Origin: Paulinella micropora
Lineage: Eukaryota; Cercozoa; Imbricatea; Euglyphida
Reading direction: 5' to 3'
NCBI GenBank assembly: GCA_009731375.1
Contig: BJOX01000117.1
Coordinates: 797,636 to 832,131 of the forward strand
Length of the DNA stretch: 34,496 nucleotides
Position 1 is the first letter of the stretch, and each line of letters opens with the position of its first letter. The notes under the pieces are model-generated. The model worked only from the letters and a program-made list of their open reading frames with translations. It ran no database searches and was not told the DNA's origin. The translations under genes were made by a program, and so were the position numbers. Shown piece after piece: positions 28,892-34,496 of the stretch.

Positions 28892-29133
28892 GGCACCGCG
28901 ATAGCCCAGTGGTCAAGTTCAATACCATCTGGGACCTGTCGCCAGTTCGATTCCTGTCGGTGCCAGTATTTTCAAAGTATGTTTTCTTTGAAAGTATTGC
29001 TCTTTCTGGAAGGCTTGGAGCTTCCCCGCGGGGGTGTCAGTAGAGCTATCGGTCAATTCTTCGTACTCCCCTCGCAGGTGAGACGATGGAGGCACATGTG
29101 CAGATTTGCATCGGCCATTGACAGAGAAGCACT
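28892..29133 (+). repeat. tRNA-derived SINE S1, copy 4 (diverged)
   Basis: GGCACCGCGATAGCCCAGTG at the 5' end pairs with CGGTGCC, giving a perfect seven-base tRNA-like acceptor stem; box B AGTTCGATTCC is intact. The body is more diverged than copies 2 and 3. Confidence 0.8.
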
Positions 29134-29230
29134 ATTATTATCCCTGAAAGGTGTTGGTCAAGGGGGAGGGGGAGAATAAAAATTGTGTGCCCCACCCCCA
29201 CCCACCCACCCACCATTTCCGCACCCCTGT

Positions 29231-29935
29231 CGGAATAAATCATGGTTTGTCGGAACGAAGAGTAGTTCGGAGCTCATATTTGCAGGGCGGTTAGCCCCAG
29301 ACTCGATCTTGATGCTGATATGATTTTTTTGAAATTCACGCAAATATTTGCGTTAGGGCAGTGTCCTGAATGCCAAAATTCCTTTTTTTTTCGCAGCCCA
29401 ATCGGAATAAATCATGGTTTGTGTGACCCAGGAGGAGTTTGGAGCTGATACTGACAGGGTGGCTAGCCCCAGACTCGATGTTCATGCTGATATAATTTCT
29501 TTGGAATTCACGCGAATATTTGCGTTAGGGGAGTGTCCTGAATGCGAAAATTCCTTGTTTTTTAGCCTATTTTCTGCACCCTCGTCGGAATAAATCATGG
29601 TTTGTGTGAAGCAGGAAGATTTGGGAGCTCATATTGGCAGGGTGGCTAGCCCCAGACTCGATATTGATGCTGATATAGTTTCTTTGGAATTCACGCAAAT
29701 ATTTGCGTTAGGGGAGTGTCCTGAATGCCCAATTTCCTTGTTTTTTTGGCCTATTTTCTGCTCTCCCATCGGAATAAATCATGGTTTGTGTGAACCAGGA
29801 AGAGTTCGAAGCTCATATTGGCAGGTGGTTAGCCCCAGACTTGATCTTGATGCTGATATAATTTTTTTGGAATTCACGCAAATATTTGCGTTAGGGGAGT
29901 GTCCTGAATGCCCAATTTCCTTGTTTTTTGGCAGT
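29231..29935 (+). repeat. Satellite A, block 2 (four units)
   Basis: Units at 29231, 29403, 29586 and 29770, period 172-184 bp, same landmarks as block 1. Confidence 0.85.
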
Positions 29936-30596
29936 ACTTGCCGGTGCCTCCGGCGATTGAACGTACGCTGTCGACGGGGCAGGGAGGTCCGGGGGGCCCT
30001 CCCCCCGGGAACCCAATCCCTGTGATTTTACGTACCCGTTCTGGTCGCGGGTGCACCCATACCTGAAAATTGATATTTTTGCCACCAGGCGCCCTTTGGC
30101 GGCACCTTCGGCAATTCAACGTACCCTGTCGACGGGGCAGGGGGGGTCCGGGGGAGCCCTGCGATTGTGCGTATCCGTTCTGGTCACAGGTGGCACCCAC
30201 ACCTGAAAATTGAGGTTTTTTGCCACCAGGCGCCCTTTGCGGCACCTCCGGCAATTCAACGTACCCTGTCGAAGGGAAAGGGTGGGTCCGGGGGGCTCTC
30301 CCCCCGGGAACCCAGGCCCTGGGATTGTACGTACCCGTTCTGGTCGCGGGTGGCACTGAAAATTGAGGTTTTTTGCCACCAGACGCCATTTGCGGCACCT
30401 CCGGCGATTCAACGTACCCTGTCGAAGGGAAAGGGATGGTCCGGGGAAGCCCTGCGATTCTACGTATCCGTTCTGGTCGCGGGTGGCACCCACACCTGAA
30501 AATTGAGGTTTTTTGCCACCAGGCGCCCTTTGCGGCACCTCCGGCAATTCAACGTACCCTGTCGAAGGGAAAGGGGGCGGGAGGGGAGGGCGGGGG
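29936..30596 (+). repeat. Satellite B, block 2 (about five units)
   Basis: Units near 29939, 30100, 30238, 30390 and 30532, with CCCTGTCGAAGGGAAAGGG and GGTCCGGGG(G) variants. Some units carry an extra CTCCCCCCGGGAACCCA segment. Cut by a gap. Confidence 0.85.
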
Positions 30597-30606
30597 NNNN
30601 NNNNNN
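30597..30606. other. Assembly gap (10 N)
   Basis: Ten N next to a G-run at the end of satellite B. Confidence 1.
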
Positions 30607-30686
30607 CAAAAAGTGATAAGAAGTGGGGCTGGCGGGGTTTGGTGCGCTTCGGTAAACCATCCCTTCAGGTGTTGGCGCAGCCCCTA

Positions 30687-30742
<56 letters not shown>

Positions 30743-30764
30743 CATTATTATTATTATTATCATT

Positions 30765-30795
<31 letters not shown>

Positions 30796-30812
30796 TTATT
30801 ATTATTATTATA

Positions 30813-30864
<52 letters not shown>
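30687..30864. repeat. (ATT)n microsatellite
   Basis: ATT tract following CAGGTGTTGGCGCAGCCCCT. Confidence 0.95.
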
Positions 30865-30865
<1 letters not shown>

Positions 30866-31257
30866 GTGTTGTTTTTATAAGACTATGTTGTGTTGTTTTT
30901 ATAAGACTTACACCACGTGGGGTCAAAGGGGTATATACATTCCGAGATCTAGGGGTGGTGACGGGTTTCGAGGCGTCCCAGACACTTACCGCAAAACGTC
31001 CTCATGCGCTGGCAGACCGCATGAAATGTCTGCTACCCCCCTTGAGTACCTCCATTTGACTTATACCCAGTCTTGTGGAACTCTCATAGGGAACATCAAT
31101 CATTTGCAGTTGATTCCCTGCAAGGTATCCGACACGCCGGGCGTAGCTATTCAGGGATGGTTAGAGTGACTCTTCCCTCCCCAACATTCACTGTGTGACT
31201 ATTGGGTCGAGGGATGCAGGCGCATGGTCCTTGGACTCAACCATGACAGATCAATAC
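30865..31257. repeat. Unidentified segment between (ATT)n tracts
   Basis: About 390 bp starting with a tandem 27-bp unit (TGTGTTGTTTTTATAAGACT twice). The position between ATT tracts suggests a dispersed repeat such as a SINE, but there is one copy only. The open frame over it lacks start and splice support. Confidence 0.4.
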
Positions 31258-31259
31258 AC

Positions 31260-31352
<93 letters not shown>
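31258..31352. repeat. (ATT)n microsatellite
   Basis: ATT tract 5' of SINE S1 copy 5. Confidence 0.95.
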
Positions 31353-31438
31353 GGACACCGTGATAGCCCAGTGGTCAAGTTCTACCATCTGGGCCCTGTC
31401 GCCAGTTCGATTCCCGTCGGTGCCACCAGTATTTTCAT
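31353..31438 (+). repeat. tRNA-derived SINE S1, copy 5 (cut by gap)
   Basis: The tRNA-like head through GTCGGTGCCACCAGTATTTTC is present; the rest is in the gap. Confidence 0.8.
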
Positions 31439-32311
31439 NNNNNNNNNNNNNNNNNNNNNNNNNNNNNNNNNNNNNNNNNNNNNNNNNNNNNNNNNNNNNN
31501 NNNNNNNNNNNNNNNNNNNNNNNNNNNNNNNNNNNNNNNNNNNNNNNNNNNNNNNNNNNNNNNNNNNNNNNNNNNNNNNNNNNNNNNNNNNNNNNNNNNN
31601 NNNNNNNNNNNNNNNNNNNNNNNNNNNNNNNNNNNNNNNNNNNNNNNNNNNNNNNNNNNNNNNNNNNNNNNNNNNNNNNNNNNNNNNNNNNNNNNNNNNN
31701 NNNNNNNNNNNNNNNNNNNNNNNNNNNNNNNNNNNNNNNNNNNNNNNNNNNNNNNNNNNNNNNNNNNNNNNNNNNNNNNNNNNNNNNNNNNNNNNNNNNN
31801 NNNNNNNNNNNNNNNNNNNNNNNNNNNNNNNNNNNNNNNNNNNNNNNNNNNNNNNNNNNNNNNNNNNNNNNNNNNNNNNNNNNNNNNNNNNNNNNNNNNN
31901 NNNNNNNNNNNNNNNNNNNNNNNNNNNNNNNNNNNNNNNNNNNNNNNNNNNNNNNNNNNNNNNNNNNNNNNNNNNNNNNNNNNNNNNNNNNNNNNNNNNN
32001 NNNNNNNNNNNNNNNNNNNNNNNNNNNNNNNNNNNNNNNNNNNNNNNNNNNNNNNNNNNNNNNNNNNNNNNNNNNNNNNNNNNNNNNNNNNNNNNNNNNN
32101 NNNNNNNNNNNNNNNNNNNNNNNNNNNNNNNNNNNNNNNNNNNNNNNNNNNNNNNNNNNNNNNNNNNNNNNNNNNNNNNNNNNNNNNNNNNNNNNNNNNN
32201 NNNNNNNNNNNNNNNNNNNNNNNNNNNNNNNNNNNNNNNNNNNNNNNNNNNNNNNNNNNNNNNNNNNNNNNNNNNNNNNNNNNNNNNNNNNNNNNNNNNN
32301 NNNNNNNNNNN
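31439..32311. other. Assembly gap (873 N)
   Basis: Run of N. Confidence 1.

Positions 32312-32342
<31 letters not shown>
32312..32342. other. Poly-G at a gap edge
   Basis: 31 consecutive G next to the gap, probably a sequencing or assembly artefact. Confidence 0.6.
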
Positions 32343-32343
<1 letters not shown>

Positions 32344-32359
32344 GCCTCTTATATTACAG

Positions 32360-32455
32360 CGATTGGTGGAGCGCGATGCAATGAGCATTGGACGATTATG
32401 CCATTCGAATTTCTTCAGCAATACTATTGGCAAAGATGGGTTCAAAGCTAGATGA
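32360..32455 (+). CDS. Possible last exon (ambiguous frame)
   Basis: CTTATATTACAG|CGATTGGTGG starts two open frames. Phase 1 reads A-IGGARCNEHWTIMPFEFLQ then QYYWQRWVQS and TAG. Phase 0 reads RLVERDAMSIGRLCHSNFFS then NTIGKDGFKAR and TGA. Phase 1 would follow exon 26830-27077 directly, but 5 kb of repeats and a gap separate them. Both are short and neither is recognised, so this is a weak call. Confidence 0.2.
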   Translation, partial: RLVERDAMSIGRLCHSNFFSNTIGKDGFKAR

Positions 32456-33970
32456 TTTTCGCCTCTTGAATGTCCTCATTATTGTGATATGCAATTTCTG
32501 CGGGTATTGAATATTGTTCCTGTGCTTCTTTAGGAATCGCAGTAGTCTGCGCCTTGAAGCACTGCCGCTCCAACGAACCTTATGGCATGATCCATGCTAT
32601 TGCTCATGACATTCAAGTGGCAAAATTGTCCAACTTTGAATTCATTTTTCTCGATCACTTTAAGATACTGACGTTCTGAGCACGTCGTCGGAAAGCTCTT
32701 CTTTCTTTCTCTCTTTCTTTCTTTCTTTCTTTATTTATTTCTTTTCTTTTCTTTTCTTTTTTCCTTTCTTTCGTTCTCTCTCTCTCTCTCTCTCTCTTTC
32801 TTTCTCAGCCTTCTTTGTCCTAAGCTTTCAAAGGACGGCGCCACGACGTTTCGACTTCACTAACTAGTTTTCGATTTCGTTCAGAAATGACTGCAAACGA
32901 CTCATGATCAAGTCAAAGTTCTTTTTAGAAAAGATTAACTACTCCTTTTTTCCCACTCTATTACCTTTTCCCCTGATTTCCAGTGAAACACGCACGTTGC
33001 GGTAAATTTGTGAACAAGGAAGCAAGAGTGACGGGAGACAACTGTGGAAACTTTTTCCAAATGCAAATTTCGGACACTTGAAATTATAAGTTAGACTTGA
33101 AGCCATCCTTCATTGTGTTTTACAGCTGTTTCAAGTTACGCGAAGCTCGCCAACTCACAATCTACGTTCAGTCACGGCGTCACCGTACTTTGCACTCCAA
33201 GTCTGCAAACAAGTATAAATCTACGTAAATAAACGAAGTGACCGCTCTGCCGCGGCTATTTACTGGTATTTCACCTGCTCTTAGGAGTCAGGACTTAATG
33301 CAGCCATAGAGACTTTTAATAAGAGTTCGTTGTGTAATTATCATGAGTCCCTTGGGGTTGTATCCAAACTCACAGTGTCAAAACCTCAAGAAAATCAAAG
33401 CGGGGCCGAGAAAAACTTGACTCAGTGAGAAATTTAGCTTTTCGTGAACCTCACGAAAAGCAAAAGCAAAACCCTGGCCTTTCAACTTTTGTTAGCGATC
33501 ATGATTCCAGATGTAAACTCTGACACTTGTACTAGTGAGTCGTACCTCAACGGTAGACTCTGAGGTGCAGACCAAGCATCATCAAAAGTCAAGTAACGAC
33601 AAGCGGCCGTACGATACTTAATGCCACTATGTATTGTGCGGGCCGGCCGACAGGTCATGGAGTATGATTCAAGTTTCCTGAAATCACTATAGCCTAGTAA
33701 CAATGAAGTCTTGAGTCTGGAGGGTGACAGCCTCCGAAGCGACTCGAATACAATATATAATATGGCGGCCTGATATTGAATAGTTTATGAGTATGCTGCA
33801 AATTAAATTTTCCGGAGGCTTCAAACGTGGCGAAACAGTAGAGAATGATTAAGATTGTTGAGCAATCTTTTTGTCCAGAATATTACCGTGAATAGTTGTT
33901 TAATAATATTACTGCAGATTATCTCTTCGAGTGGTTTTTTTCACTGATCAACTTTCAATAAGAGAATACT
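32456..33970. other. Unique low-repeat segment, no gene seen
   Basis: Non-repetitive DNA apart from a TTTC/CT tract at 32700-32803. No ORF longer than about 75 codons and none with convincing splice borders. AATAAA occurs at 33228-33233, without other evidence of a 3' end. Could be 3' UTR or intergenic. Confidence 0.5.
33437..33461. repeat. Perfect 11-bp hairpin
   Basis: GCTTTTCGTGA and TCACGAAAAGC around a 3-nt loop. No associated gene, so its role is unknown. Confidence 0.6.
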
Positions 33971-33974
33971 TGCC

Positions 33975-33976
<2 letters not shown>

Positions 33977-34059
<83 letters not shown>

Positions 34060-34101
34060 TAGTAGTAGTAGTAGTATAGTAGTAGAGTAGTAGTAGTAGT
34101 A

Positions 34102-34167
<66 letters not shown>

Positions 34168-34207
34168 AATAGTAGTAGTAGTAGTAGTGTAGTATAATAA
34201 TAATAAT

Positions 34208-34277
<70 letters not shown>
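33977..34277. repeat. (GTA)n then (AAT)n microsatellites
   Basis: GTA tract to about 34190, then AAT to 34277. Confidence 0.95.
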
Positions 34278-34278
<1 letters not shown>

Positions 34279-34279
34279 G

Positions 34280-34496
34280 ACTATATCTGAGGCGTACTGA
34301 TGCAGCAAATGGCATATCCTCAACGGACATAAGCCTCCAATACCCTTGTTCGAGGTCCCACACCCCCCGTGTCAGTCTCTCGCCTGATGATCGGGGCCAC
34401 CGATGGAGCTCCTGAGGGCAAGACTGCACTAAGCCGAGGTTATTCCGCAGTCCCAGCAACCTCTTGCAAGACGTCACCGAATGTGCAAGTGCATAC
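34280..34496 (+). repeat. SINE-like dispersed repeat S2, second copy (runs to window end)
   Basis: Close reverse-complement match of 955-1166. In this orientation GTTCGAGGTCC (box B-like) follows TGGCATATCC (weak box A-like) by about 35 nt. Confidence 0.55.

Noticed and set aside
28365-30687. Overlapping ORFs on both strands in the satellite block
   Set aside because: They follow the satellite B period, occur on both strands and have no start or splice context; satellite units explain them.
33482-33703. Minus-strand ORF of 73 codons in the unique island
   Set aside because: No recognisable domain, no promoter or splice support, and a length expected by chance.

Overview
The window is eukaryotic nuclear DNA. 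It has no compact ORFs, operons or ribosome-binding sites. More than half of it is microsatellite (tetra-, tri-, di- and hexanucleotide tracts), with tRNA-like SINEs, fold-back MITE-like elements, satellites, and seven runs of N that mark assembly gaps. I cannot name the organism. GT-AG splice signals, tRNA-derived short repeats and repeat-filled introns fit a protist, alga or invertebrate with an intron-rich, repeat-bloated genome, but nothing here is lineage-diagnostic.

Layout. 1-3253: tail of a long dispersed repeat, two SINE-like copies and microsatellites, with a five-copy 40-bp minisatellite at 2251-2765. 3254-27077: a region in which short non-repetitive islands, most bounded by AG and GT, are separated by microsatellites, MITEs and dispersed repeats. 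27100-31438: (ATT)n tracts, tRNA-like SINE copies and two satellite families in a roughly duplicated block, plus one unknown dispersed repeat. 32343-33970: the only long stretch of ordinary, non-repetitive DNA. 33977-34496: (GTA)n and (AAT)n, then an inverted copy of the SINE-like repeat from 955-1166.

Main inference. The islands between 3254 and 27077 look like short plus-strand exons of one large gene. Reading each with its AG/GT borders, most codon phases join: 3254-3500 (0 to 1), 4197-4262 (1-1), 4501-4542 (1-1), 5321-5359 (1-1), 5425-5463 (1-1), 5762-5796 (1-0), 6982-7116 (0-0), 8603-8653 (0-0), 11159-11205 (0-2), 11537-11619 (2-1), then a break, 12844-13036 (2-0), 17092-17146 (0-1), 18613-18672 (1-1), 19956-20012 (1-1), 21602-21664 (1-1), 22361-22418 (1-2), 23286-23367 (2-0), then a break over an assembly gap, 25651-25843 (1-2), 26830-27077 (2-1). 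I recognise no protein family; the product would be hydrophilic, rich in Ser, Asp and Glu. No start codon, promoter or certain last exon is visible.

Two features stand out. First, several exons exist as families of phase-1/phase-1 micro-exon copies (21 to 63 nt) set in microsatellite introns; some copies are truncated, inverted or interrupted by repeat expansion. Second, a MITE-like family with ends TAAGG...GTGAAAA...TTTTCAC...CCTTA lies exactly at several inferred splice junctions and would supply both GTAAGG donors and CCTTAG acceptors, as introner-type elements do. All exon calls are inferences from sequence signals; RNA evidence would decide them.
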